DNA of 64,000 nucleotides. It comes from a virus. A program made the translations under genes and the position numbers. The notes under the pieces were generated by a model. It did not search any database. It had not been told where the DNA came from and worked only from the letters and a program-made list of their open reading frames with translations. Of the stretch, positions 8,755 to 17,062 are shown one piece after another (position 1 is the stretch's first letter; each line of letters begins with the position of its first letter). The stretch is taken from positions 1 to 64,000 of the IMG/VR virus record IMGVR_UViG_3300006841_000093. One strand, given 5' to 3'.

Positions 8755-9445
8755 TGACGAAAAAAAATACGTAGCAAAGTTTTTTTCAGATGCATCAGAA
8801 TCGGATGTTAAGAAGGTAGATTTATCGACACTTTCTTGGGCAAAACACACAATGACCTTATCAGGTGCAGCAAGCCCAAACTTTAAGATTGGTGAAGTAA
8901 TAACAACAGGCGGTGCAGAAACATTTCTTGTTACTGGTTTTACAGCCGGAGCATCTACAGTAGAAGTTGTAGGATGGGATAATACAAACAAAAAAGCAAC
9001 TTCAATCGATACAGGTATGTCTAATGGTGATGCAATTGTAGGTGGAGTATCTGGAGCCAATACTAGAACAGTAGCAAATAGTGGTAATTTTACAGGCTTA
9101 GAGTGGAATGTATTAGTTACTAAAATAATGTGGATTACGAATGGTTTACAAGTTGCTATTGAATGGGATGGATCAACCGCAGAAAAATATATTGCAGAAT
9201 TAAGTGGTAATGGTAGTTGGAATATGTCGGGTATGGAATGGCCAGGAATACCAATAAACGCAACTGGTGACACCTCTGAAGTTTTGGGAGACATACAATT
9301 TTCTACAACAGGACACGGATCTGGAGACTCTTATACAGTCATAATGGAATTAAAGAAACAAGCACCAGGCTTTGATATCCCAGCATACGAAGAAAATGGT
9401 TCGTTAGGATATAGAATAGACTACGCTAAAGGTAATTTCACATAA
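8726..9445 (+). CDS. Probable virion structural protein
   Basis: 239 residues, beta-rich with many Gly, Thr and Ser (for example TGGAETFLVTGFTAGASTVEVVG at about 51-73). No enzyme motif. A protein of this sort often occupies the gp67-gp21 interval in marine T4-like phages and is annotated as structural. GAGGAGA lies upstream of the ATG inside the preceding gene. It might be a head decoration or head-associated protein; that is inference from place in the head operon. Confidence 0.6.
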   Translation: MAAETQVLRDDEKKYVAKFFSDASESDVKKVDLSTLSWAKHTMTLSGAASPNFKIGEVITTGGAETFLVTGFTAGASTVEVVGWDNTNKKATSIDTGMSNGDAIVGGVSGANTRTVANSGNFTGLEWNVLVTKIMWITNGLQVAIEWDGSTAEKYIAELSGNGSWNMSGMEWPGIPINATGDTSEVLGDIQFSTTGHGSGDSYTVIMELKKQAPGFDIPAYEENGSLGYRIDYAKGNFT

Positions 9446-9458
9446 TAGGAGAAAATTA

Positions 9459-10106
9459 ATGAAACTTATATGCGAACAATTAGATAATGTAGAATTTATA
9501 TGTGAAGATACCAAAAAAGGAAAGAATTATTTTATCGAAGGTGTTTTTATGCAGGCCAATGTGAAAAATCGCAATGGTAGATTATACCCCAAAGCTATCC
9601 TACAAAAAGAGGCGCAAAGGTATGATCAAAATTACATAAAACAATCAAGAGCTTTTGGAGAATTAGGTCATCCAGAAGGACCTACAGTTAATTTAGAGAG
9701 AGTTTCCCATTTAATTCAGTCACTTGATGAGGATGGAGACAATTTCGTAGGTCGAGCAAAGATTATGGACACACCTTATGGTAAAATTGTAAAGAACCTT
9801 ATCGATGAGGGAGCCCGTTTGGGTGTCTCATCCAGAGGAATGGGTTCATTGAGACCCGTAGGACGCAATTGTAGTCATGTTCAAGATGATTTTTATCTTG
9901 CAACAGCTGCAGATATTGTTGCCGACCCTTCCGCTCCAGCGGCATTTGTCAATGGAATTATGGAAGGTAAAGAATGGATATGGGATAATGGTATTCTAGA
10001 TGAACGCCATGTTGCCCGAATCGAAAAACAAATAAAAATAACTAGTCAAAAGCAATTAGATGAAGTTCAGATAAAAGCATTTGATCAGTTTATGTCAAGT
10101 TTATAA
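9459..10106 (+). CDS. 21: Prohead core protease (gp21)
   Basis: 215 residues (T4 gp21 has 212). It is the serine protease that digests scaffold and trims the capsid protein. GELGHPEGPTVNLERVSHLI gives the likely catalytic His71, and LGVSSRGMGSL gives the likely catalytic Ser124 or Ser125, as in the phage prohead protease family. VADPSAPAAFV further on is also conserved. TAGGAGA precedes the ATG. Next to scaffold gp22 and capsid gp23, the standard order. Confidence 0.93.
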   Translation: MKLICEQLDNVEFICEDTKKGKNYFIEGVFMQANVKNRNGRLYPKAILQKEAQRYDQNYIKQSRAFGELGHPEGPTVNLERVSHLIQSLDEDGDNFVGRAKIMDTPYGKIVKNLIDEGARLGVSSRGMGSLRPVGRNCSHVQDDFYLATAADIVADPSAPAAFVNGIMEGKEWIWDNGILDERHVARIEKQIKITSQKQLDEVQIKAFDQFMSSL

Positions 10107-10164
10107 GTTTACTAAATAATAACAATAGTAAACACTCTAAAGTAACAGATACAGGAGACCCTAC

Positions 10165-11361
10165 ATGTCTGAAGAAATTTTGAACAAAGAGTCTGAAGAA
10201 ATGACAGAAGAAGAACTAGCTGAAAAGCGCAGAGCTGCTGCTGAACAAGATTCTTCAGACGAAGAAGAAGATGAAGAAGAAGTAGAAGAAAGTAAATCTT
10301 CTAAAGCTTCTGTGAAAAAAGAAGAAGAGGAAGAAGACGATGAAGAGGAAGTAGAAGAACAAAAAGCTTCCGTTAAAAAAGAAGAAGATGAGGAGGAAGA
10401 AGAGGAGGAAGAAGAACCCGCCGCTGAAGCCGTCCAAATCCCTAAGACTAAGAATCAAATGTTGAAAAACATTTATGATCAAGTCAATAAAATGAAAAAG
10501 TCTGACCTTTCAGGTAAATACGAATCTATCTTAAAAGCTACTCAAGAAGTAGTTAAAGAAGAGGAAGTCAAAGAAGAAGCAGAAACTACTAAGATTCAAG
10601 CTATTTCACCTCAAGAAATTGATCCCCCTAACGTTCAAGATGATGTAGAAGCGTTAGTTAGTGGAGAAGAGGGGCTTTCTGAAGATTTCAAGAAGAAAGC
10701 ATCTACAATTTTTGAAGCTGCTGTTCATGCAAAAGTTGTTGACGAAGTTAACAAACGTATGGAAGAGCAATCAAAAGAGGTTGACGCTTCTAAAGATGAA
10801 TTTCAAAAAGAACTTACTGAAAAAGTCGATGGATATCTCACTTACGTTGTAGAAGAGTGGATGAAGGAAAATGAATTGGCAATCGAAAGAGGAATTCGTT
10901 CCGAATTGGTTGAAGATTTCATGTCCGGACTCAAAACTCTTTTCACAGAGCATTACATTGACCTTCCAGAAGAGAAAGTTGACATGGTTGACGACTTATT
11001 CACAAAAGTCGAAGAACTTGAAGGCTCTCTGGATGAAGAAATTAATCGTGGAGTAGAACTCCAGAAAGAATTGGCTCAGTACAAAAAAACCGATGCCCTT
11101 AAATCAGCAACTAAAGATTTGGCCGATACAGATTCGGAGAAAATTGAGAAGTTAGCAGAAGGTATCGAATTTGAAAATACAGAGCAATACATTGAAAAAT
11201 TGAATGTTCTCAAGGAAAGTTATTTTCCTAAGTCTGATGCAGTGACCTCAGAAATTACTGAAACAGATGAAACAATCGAAGTTCAAAGTGAGGAAACTCC
11301 TGAGAAATTAGATGAGAGCATGGAACATTATACTTCAGCGATCCGTCGCTATAATTCTTAA
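10165..11361 (+). CDS. 22: Prohead core scaffold protein (gp22)
   Basis: 398 residues, larger than T4 gp22 (269). It builds the internal scaffold on which the capsid assembles. Residues about 1-95 are extremely acidic, with runs of Glu and Asp broken by Lys-rich SVKKEEE repeats; the middle and C-terminal parts are long amphipathic helices (for example 160-330) likely to form coiled coils, and the segment LTEHYIDLPEEKVDMVDDL is typical of gp22. The long acidic head accounts for the extra length. AGGAGA precedes the ATG. The purine-rich start is coding, not a repeat element. Confidence 0.9.
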   Translation: MSEEILNKESEEMTEEELAEKRRAAAEQDSSDEEEDEEEVEESKSSKASVKKEEEEEDDEEEVEEQKASVKKEEDEEEEEEEEEPAAEAVQIPKTKNQMLKNIYDQVNKMKKSDLSGKYESILKATQEVVKEEEVKEEAETTKIQAISPQEIDPPNVQDDVEALVSGEEGLSEDFKKKASTIFEAAVHAKVVDEVNKRMEEQSKEVDASKDEFQKELTEKVDGYLTYVVEEWMKENELAIERGIRSELVEDFMSGLKTLFTEHYIDLPEEKVDMVDDLFTKVEELEGSLDEEINRGVELQKELAQYKKTDALKSATKDLADTDSEKIEKLAEGIEFENTEQYIEKLNVLKESYFPKSDAVTSEITETDETIEVQSEETPEKLDESMEHYTSAIRRYNS

Positions 11362-11387
11362 TTTATATAACCCTATAGGAGAAAACT

Positions 11388-12668
11388 ATGTACCTAGCTG
11401 AAAACCTACAAAAGAAGTGGGGACCAGTCTTAGAGCACGAAGACCTTCCTAAGATTAAAGATAACTACCGCAAGGCCGTTACTGCAGTTCTCTTGGAAAA
11501 CCAAGAAACCGCAATGAAGGAACAGTCTCAACAAGGTAGTGGAGTCTTTATGACAGAGGCGGCTCACGCTAATAAGACCGGCGGTAATATCGATACCGTT
11601 GATCCCGTTTTGATTTCGTTGGTTCGTAGAGCTATGCCTAATCTTATCGCCTATGATGTTTGTGGTGTTCAACCAATGACTGGTCCTACCGGACTGATCT
11701 TTGCAATGAAATCACATATTACATCACAGGCCGGTGTTGAAGCGGCTGACTCTAAAGAAGCCGACACTTCTTTCTCTGGTAGTGGAACTCATTCCGCTAA
11801 CAGTAACCCCGCAGATGCCAGCATGACTACTGGTACTGGTACCGCTACAGCAACACAAGAAGCTGACGTTACCATTTCAGAGATGGCATTCGCAATCGAT
11901 AAAGTAACTGTAACCGCTAAGTCAAGAGCTCTGAAGGCCGAGTACACAGTAGAACTCGCCCAAGATCTTAAGGCCGTTCATGGTTTGGATGCAGAAACTG
12001 AGCTGTCAAATATTCTGTCAAGTGAAATCTTGGCTGAAATTAACCGCGAAGTTATGAGAACAATCTACACCAACGCTAAAACTGGTGCAGCTCATAATAC
12101 TACATCCGCAGGAACTTTTGACCTTGATACTGACTCTAATGGACGTTGGTCTGTTGAGAAGTTCAAAGGTTTGATGTTCCAGATTGAACGTGAAGCTAAC
12201 GCAATTGCTAAAGACACTCGCCGAGGTAAAGGTAATGTCTTGATTACATCTTCTGATGTAGCATCCGCATTGGCTATGGCCGGTCAACTTTCCGGAGCAC
12301 CTTCTGGAAACGATTTTGACCCAGATGACACAGGTTCAACTATGGTTGGAACTCTTAATGGTCGATTTAAAGTCTATGTTGATCCATATGCACCATCCGC
12401 TGCAACTAACTATTTCACAGTTGGTTACAAAGGTTCAAGTGCTTATGACGCCGGACTTTTCTATTGTCCTTATGTTCCATTACAGATGGTTCGTGCAGTT
12501 GGTGAGAACTCATTTCAACCGAAAATTGGTTTCAAGACTCGTTATGGTCTGGTTTCCAATCCTTTCGCAAACGAAACTGGATCCGCAAATAACGGAGCCG
12601 GTGATGGTTCACTTACTGCTAACGCTAACCGCTATTACAGGCACGTTATCGTTGCAAACCTTATGTAA
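11388..12668 (+). CDS. 23: Major capsid protein (gp23)
   Basis: 426 residues (T4 gp23 has 521). HK97-fold shell protein. The segments VDPVLISLVRRAMPNLIAYDVCGVQPMTGPTGLIFAMKS (about 65-103), AEYTVELAQDLKAVHGLDAE, GNVLITSSDVASALAMAG and RYGLVSNPF are classic gp23. A Thr/Ser/Ala-rich segment near 130-165 replaces part of the T4 insertion domain. GC content and codon choice look higher than in neighbours, as usual for the most abundant protein. TAGGAGA lies before ATG. A strong terminator follows. Confidence 0.97.
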   Translation: MYLAENLQKKWGPVLEHEDLPKIKDNYRKAVTAVLLENQETAMKEQSQQGSGVFMTEAAHANKTGGNIDTVDPVLISLVRRAMPNLIAYDVCGVQPMTGPTGLIFAMKSHITSQAGVEAADSKEADTSFSGSGTHSANSNPADASMTTGTGTATATQEADVTISEMAFAIDKVTVTAKSRALKAEYTVELAQDLKAVHGLDAETELSNILSSEILAEINREVMRTIYTNAKTGAAHNTTSAGTFDLDTDSNGRWSVEKFKGLMFQIEREANAIAKDTRRGKGNVLITSSDVASALAMAGQLSGAPSGNDFDPDDTGSTMVGTLNGRFKVYVDPYAPSAATNYFTVGYKGSSAYDAGLFYCPYVPLQMVRAVGENSFQPKIGFKTRYGLVSNPFANETGSANNGAGDGSLTANANRYYRHVIVANLM

Positions 12669-12694
12669 TCCTTTATCTAAGGATGAACTTAAAG

Positions 12695-12724
12695 AAGGGT
12701 GGACTTTTGTTCACCCTTTTTTTT
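12695..12724 (+). terminator. Rho-independent terminator after capsid gene
   Basis: Stem 12695-12703 with 12710-12718 (AAGGGTG against CACCCTT extended by a wobble pair), six-base loop, then eight T residues. It closes the head operon. Confidence 0.9.
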
Positions 12725-12731
12725 GTGCTTA

Positions 12732-12759
12732 TTGACATTACTAAATATTAGTGTATAAT
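12732..12759 (+). promoter_or_regulatory. Host-type (early) promoter
   Basis: TTGACA at 12732-12737, 16-base spacer, TATAAT at 12754-12759; read by host sigma-70-like polymerase. It overlaps an upstream in-frame GTG of the next gene, which argues for the later ATG. Confidence 0.8.
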
Positions 12760-12771
12760 GGAGGTAGTGAA

Positions 12772-13572
12772 ATGTTTGAAGGTGATGATGCTCAAGGAAT
12801 TGATAATGTTTTTGTACTAGGGAATGGTCCCAGTAGAAAAAATATAGATCCATCAAAATTAGATGGAACAGTTATAGGATGTAATGCTTGTCATAGAGAC
12901 TTTAATCCCGATGTGATTTGTGCCATAGATGCTGGAATAATAAGTGAAATTATTGATTCAGGATTTGATGGAGATTGTTATTTTACACATAATTCTTGGA
13001 ATTTACTTCCCGCTGAATCTTATGATGCATTAAAATATGGATTGGATGGAAAAGAGAAAGAATCTTACAGAAGATTTGATGATGAATATTTTGTATATAT
13101 TTCCGGACTAGATGAAAACTGTTCAGGCACAGAAAATTATATTATTTGGTTAAGAAGAGGTAAGGAAGACAAAATTCGTAATATAGGTACTGAAGTGATA
13201 GGATGGTCTACAGGAACTTCAGCTTTACATATTGCGTGTAGGGATTTTACTTGTGAAGATTATGAAAAGGTTTATCTATTAGGTTTTGATCACAAAAATG
13301 ATGAATATGATAATCTTTATGCGAATACCAAACATTATTTCAATAAAGATAGTAAAATTCGCGATGGTTACATACATGAAAATGGAGTTAAAACAATAAG
13401 ACAAGGAAATGAAAAAACTAAAGGTTGGATTGATGTTCATCAAAGTTGGACAGAACAAATTCTTAAAGTTGTTAAAGAACATCCAGCACTACAGTTTATT
13501 TGGGTTAATTATCAAGGAAATAATTTTCCAAATCTACCAAATTTATTTTCAAAGAATGAAAAGGAAATATGA
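12772..13572 (+). CDS. Uncharacterised Rossmann-like protein (DUF115/glycan-related?)
   Basis: 266 residues from the ATG at 12772, chosen because GGAGG ends 6 bases upstream; the in-frame GTG at 12751 overlaps the promoter. The N-terminus VFVLGNGPSRKNIDPSKLDGTVIGCNACHRDF resembles proteins with an LGNGPS nucleotide-binding loop such as DUF115/MptE-like and some glycosyltransferase-linked proteins. A second conserved-looking block is STGTSALHIACRDF...YLLGFDHKN (about 143-180). No catalytic assignment is safe. It lies before a tail-tube-like gene and two methyltransferases, so a role in sugar or surface modification is only a guess. Confidence 0.6.
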   Translation: MFEGDDAQGIDNVFVLGNGPSRKNIDPSKLDGTVIGCNACHRDFNPDVICAIDAGIISEIIDSGFDGDCYFTHNSWNLLPAESYDALKYGLDGKEKESYRRFDDEYFVYISGLDENCSGTENYIIWLRRGKEDKIRNIGTEVIGWSTGTSALHIACRDFTCEDYEKVYLLGFDHKNDEYDNLYANTKHYFNKDSKIRDGYIHENGVKTIRQGNEKTKGWIDVHQSWTEQILKVVKEHPALQFIWVNYQGNNFPNLPNLFSKNEKEI

Positions 13573-14042
13573 CAAGTTTAACAGAACAACCTAAAAATAT
13601 TAATCCTCTGGCCGATGTTCAGTTTAGATTTGATGTTGCGGCAATACCGAAAACTTCCTTTTTTGTTCAAACAGTTAATTTACCAGGCATAACATTAGAA
13701 GGTGCGGTTATGGCCACACCACAACTTCAAAATTTTACTCGCCATACTGGTATTATAACCTATGAGCCTCTTAATGTAACTTTTATGATTGATGAATATT
13801 TAAAAAATTGGCAAGAAGTTTTTCAATGGATGGTCGGTGAAGAAAACAAATATACAACAGCTGTATTAACTATTTTAAGTAGTTCTATGAATCCCACAAT
13901 GGAATTTCATTTCAAAGATATTTTTCCTACCTCATTATCAGAAGTATCTTTTGACAGTACTACAACAGATCCAGTATATCAAGTAGCAACCGTTAATTTT
14001 AATTATACAGAATATATTATTAAAAATTTATTAAACGATTAA
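13569..14042 (+). CDS. Tail-tube-fold virion protein (gp19 paralog-like)
   Basis: 157 residues. FFVQTVNLPGITLEGAVMATP (about 31-51), ITYEPLNVTFMIDEYLKNWQEVFQWM (about 65-90) and the C-terminal VATVNFNYTEYII strand resemble the tail tube / tube-initiator family of T4-like phages. It is distinct from the gp19 gene at 6276. A baseplate or tube-terminal role is likely but cannot be fixed. Its start overlaps the previous stop (ATGA). Confidence 0.6.
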   Translation: MTSLTEQPKNINPLADVQFRFDVAAIPKTSFFVQTVNLPGITLEGAVMATPQLQNFTRHTGIITYEPLNVTFMIDEYLKNWQEVFQWMVGEENKYTTAVLTILSSSMNPTMEFHFKDIFPTSLSEVSFDSTTTDPVYQVATVNFNYTEYIIKNLLND

Positions 14043-14043
14043 A

Positions 14044-15327
14044 ATGAAACCGATTTCGGGTGAAGATATTTTAAAGGCTTGGAGCAATACCAAGTTAAAA
14101 ACGGGGGTTTACATTCACAGCCCATTTTGTAAAGAGCAATGCACTTATTGTACTTTTAAGGGTACAATGTTTGAAAAGGACGCCTTCCAACGTTATTATT
14201 CAGAATATTTACCAAATCAAATAAAATTTTATGAACCAATATTAAGTTCAGATCATATTCATAGCTATTTTTGGGGCGGTGGAACACCTACATTAATGTC
14301 TGCAGAAATAATGAATAATATATTTGGTCTTATACCCAATTTTAAAGATTGTAACAAAAAGATCATGGAAGTTCACATGTGCGATTGGACTAAAGAAAAA
14401 TTAGATGTTCTGAAAGAATATAATTTTAATACGGTAATAGCTTGTGTACAAAGTTTTGATAGAGAAATAGTTAAACAACAAAAACGTAGAGCACCCAAAA
14501 ATGATGATGTCATTTTTAACTTCTTAGACTATGCAAATTCATTAGGATTATTTATAATGTCAGATGTTATCTTTTTTGACACGGGTAATTTACAAACAGA
14601 TATAAATAGACTTATTTTAGATATACAAAACTTAATAGATCATAATGTATCAGAAATAAGTGTACAGACAATTTTTGATGAAGTGGGAAAATATGATACT
14701 TTAGTTTCTGGGATAGTTAATAAATTTTTGAATGATAATAAACAATATTGTGTGGCAGGCGCCGAAAATCAACAATTCGAAGATTATTTTTGTGATGACA
14801 CAGGAAGAAAATGTAGAAAAGAATTGAAGATGTATAAAAAAGAAATAGATTGGCAAGAAATGTCTTCACAAGATATGTTTCTTGACGGAATAATGACTAG
14901 TACTCCTATGATTATAACGACAAATTATAATGTATTGGGAATAGGATCTTATAAAAATCATAAATATACATTTTCTAGAATAGGTGATCAACTAGAATAC
15001 ATTGAAGATGGTGATACTTATAATCCTAAATGGATGTGTACTTATGATAAAAAAGATTGGTCTATAAAAAAACTGATAGCAGAGTTTTTTGAATCATTGG
15101 AAGAACATGGTTTAGGTGATCTTCCAGATGGAATAGATATTTACTTCAGCACGTATGTTGCTCAAGATGATGAAGATGATAGCAGAAAGAAAAGAGTTAA
15201 AAGAGTATTATTACCACGTTTTACATATTTGAGGAATGATATAGATCCTATTATTACAATTTATGATTATGTACCCAAATTAGAAAACTTTATTAATAAT
15301 GTATGGAATGAAAAATATAAAGAATAA
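14044..15327 (+). CDS. Radical SAM protein, HemN/HemW-like
   Basis: 427 residues. VYIHSPFCKEQCTYCTF places the radical-SAM CxxxCxxC cysteines at 29, 33 and 36, and FWGGGTPT (about 77-84) is the Gly-rich motif of the HemN/HemW branch. These enzymes use a 4Fe-4S cluster and SAM to make a 5'-deoxyadenosyl radical. The C-terminal third diverges from coproporphyrinogen oxidase and has several extra Cys (CVAGAENQQ, CDDTGRKC), perhaps a second cluster. The gene abuts the tail-tube-like gene and overlaps a methyltransferase gene. Substrate unknown; haem role not established. Confidence 0.8.
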   Translation: MKPISGEDILKAWSNTKLKTGVYIHSPFCKEQCTYCTFKGTMFEKDAFQRYYSEYLPNQIKFYEPILSSDHIHSYFWGGGTPTLMSAEIMNNIFGLIPNFKDCNKKIMEVHMCDWTKEKLDVLKEYNFNTVIACVQSFDREIVKQQKRRAPKNDDVIFNFLDYANSLGLFIMSDVIFFDTGNLQTDINRLILDIQNLIDHNVSEISVQTIFDEVGKYDTLVSGIVNKFLNDNKQYCVAGAENQQFEDYFCDDTGRKCRKELKMYKKEIDWQEMSSQDMFLDGIMTSTPMIITTNYNVLGIGSYKNHKYTFSRIGDQLEYIEDGDTYNPKWMCTYDKKDWSIKKLIAEFFESLEEHGLGDLPDGIDIYFSTYVAQDDEDDSRKKRVKRVLLPRFTYLRNDIDPIITIYDYVPKLENFINNVWNEKYKE

Positions 15328-15907
15328 TTTTGTGAATTTATTATGGTTATTTAATTCGCCCAGAGAAACAAGAGATATAATCCGATTAGATTTACATGAA
15401 GCAGGATTGTTATATAAGTATGCGGCTCAGCAATGGACAAGAATGCCCAAAGATGAACATGGTAATATTATATTAGAGATTGGTAGATATTGGGGAGGAT
15501 CAACAGTTTTACTCGCAATGGCTACTCATGATACCAAAGTAAAAGTAGTTTCAGTTGATGTAGTTGAGGGGTGTCATGACCCTGATGCAGATGATTGGTT
15601 GAATGAATATGAAGAAAAACACCGAATAGATATTAGAGTAGACAATTCGTGGGCAATGGAAAATATACCATTGTGTATGTTATTTGTTGATGGTGATCAT
15701 TCGTATGAAGGTGTTAAAAAAGATTTAATACATCATTGGAATTATTTGAATGGTCCGTGTTTAGCACATGATTATACTGATCCAACTTGTAGGGGTGTGA
15801 CACAATTTATAGATGAGTGGATTGAAGATGGTTATGCAGAAATAATTGAACAGGTAGGTACGATGGTTGCCCTTAAAAAATTAAAAGATTATGAAATTAA
15901 CAAGTGA
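15299..15907 (+). CDS. Class I SAM methyltransferase (Methyltransf_24-like)
   Basis: 202 residues. ILEIGRYWGGSTVLLAMA (about 53-70) is the SAM-binding glycine loop, VVSVDVVEG the acidic motif II, and MLFVDGDHSYEGVKKDLIHHW followed by LAHDY is the signature of the Methyltransf_24/cephalosporin-hydroxylase group, usually acting on sugars or small metabolites. It overlaps the radical SAM gene by 29 bases; the in-frame ATG at 15308 is an alternative start. Followed by an FkbM-type gene. Confidence 0.75.
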   Translation: MYGMKNIKNNFVNLLWLFNSPRETRDIIRLDLHEAGLLYKYAAQQWTRMPKDEHGNIILEIGRYWGGSTVLLAMATHDTKVKVVSVDVVEGCHDPDADDWLNEYEEKHRIDIRVDNSWAMENIPLCMLFVDGDHSYEGVKKDLIHHWNYLNGPCLAHDYTDPTCRGVTQFIDEWIEDGYAEIIEQVGTMVALKKLKDYEINK

Positions 15908-16631
15908 TAAAAGAATATGGATTCCCGATGATGAAGATTGGTATAAATGGGGTGGAGATTATGAACAGACTCAATTCAATGAGGTGATGCCCCACATATC
16001 TAATCGAGATGTGGCACTTGATATTGGAGCACATGTAGGTATTTGGACTAGAAGGTTAGCACAAAATTTTAAAAGAGTCTATGCATTTGAACCCGTTCCC
16101 AAACATATAGAATGTTGGAAAAAAAATATGGAGAGTTTTATTAAAGATAATTCTGATTGGGGTAACATTAGTACTCTAGAGACAGTAGCACTTGGGCATG
16201 AGAATGGTACTGCTACAATGAAAGTACCAAATACTACCAATACTGGAATGGCATCACTTGTACATGAACCTAAACAAAAGACAGGTGACAGATGGGTACA
16301 ACCCGAATGGGAAAATTTTCCAAAAATACAAGTTAAAACAAAAACGTTGGATAGTTATAACTTTAATCAACTTGATTTTATAAAAATAGATGTTGAATGG
16401 TTTGAACTTAGAGTTTTACAAGGAGCTGAAAATACAATAAGAAAACATAAACCTATCATGTATATAGAGATGAGTGATTCTGAAGCTTATACCTATATAA
16501 AAGATTTAGATCTTGGTTATAGGAGTCTTTATGCTCATGGTGCAGATCGTTTATATAAGGTAGATACAAGCCATGAATGGAAGCAACACATAAAAAAGAT
16601 TGATAATTTGAAAGATATATTGAATAAATGA
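15891..16631 (+). CDS. FkbM family methyltransferase
   Basis: 246 residues. VALDIGAHVGIWTRRLAQ (about 42-59), VYAFEPVPKHIECWKKN (about 65-82) and LDFIKIDVEWFELRVLQGAENTI (about 162-185) are the standard FkbM blocks, with Asp/Glu positions for SAM and substrate. FkbM enzymes O-methylate sugars, lipids or polyketides and occur in several marine phages. It overlaps its neighbours at both ends, so it belongs to the same transcript as uvsY. Target in this phage unknown. Confidence 0.85.
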   Translation: MKLTSDKRIWIPDDEDWYKWGGDYEQTQFNEVMPHISNRDVALDIGAHVGIWTRRLAQNFKRVYAFEPVPKHIECWKKNMESFIKDNSDWGNISTLETVALGHENGTATMKVPNTTNTGMASLVHEPKQKTGDRWVQPEWENFPKIQVKTKTLDSYNFNQLDFIKIDVEWFELRVLQGAENTIRKHKPIMYIEMSDSEAYTYIKDLDLGYRSLYAHGADRLYKVDTSHEWKQHIKKIDNLKDILNK

Positions 16632-17062
16632 AATTTGAAGAAATACAGAAATTGTGGTCAGGAGATTGTGAAATTGATGAAACAGAACTATCTCAAGAAT
16701 CTGTTAAAATCCCACAACTACATAACAAATATTTAATTCTCTTTCATGATGAAAGATTGAGACTCCGTACTATGAAGTTTGATCATAGTAAACTTTTAAA
16801 AGTTAAAAGGGAGTATTATTCTGGAAGGATGGATGAAACCGAATTAGAGGCTTATGATTGGGAGCCATTCCAATATAAGTTACTCAAGGCAGATGTACAA
16901 GAGTATATAGATGCTGATGATGACATAATAGAGGGTAAGAAAAAAATATCACTACAAGAAGAAAAGGTGGATTATCTTGAAGCCATAGTAAAGGGATTAT
17001 CGAATAGAGGATATTTAATTAAAAATGCAATCGATTGGAAACGATTCACAGAAGGTCATTGA
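16628..17062 (+). CDS. uvsY: UvsY recombination mediator
   Basis: 144 residues, close to T4 UvsY (137). It loads UvsX recombinase on gp32-coated ssDNA. The pattern KxWxxDCEIDxTxLxxES near the start, KVKREYYSGRMDETELE (about 58-75), and SNRGYLIKNAIDWKRFTEG at the C-terminus match UvsY. It overlaps uvsW by 38 bases, and uvsY next to uvsW is conserved in T4-like phages. uvsX is at 63076. Confidence 0.92.
   Translation: MKFEEIQKLWSGDCEIDETELSQESVKIPQLHNKYLILFHDERLRLRTMKFDHSKLLKVKREYYSGRMDETELEAYDWEPFQYKLLKADVQEYIDADDDIIEGKKKISLQEEKVDYLEAIVKGLSNRGYLIKNAIDWKRFTEGH

Noticed and set aside
8558-9294. Long - strand frames opposite the gp67-like and structural genes
   Set aside because: Shadows of + strand coding; low-complexity translation and no - strand promoter.
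10260-10420. Apparent GAA repeat tract
   Set aside because: Part of the gp22 reading frame encoding the acidic scaffold head; not a separate repeat element.
10255-10482. Antisense frame rich in Phe opposite gp22
   Set aside because: It mirrors the Glu/Lys-rich purine tract of gp22; no ribosome site or promoter on that strand.
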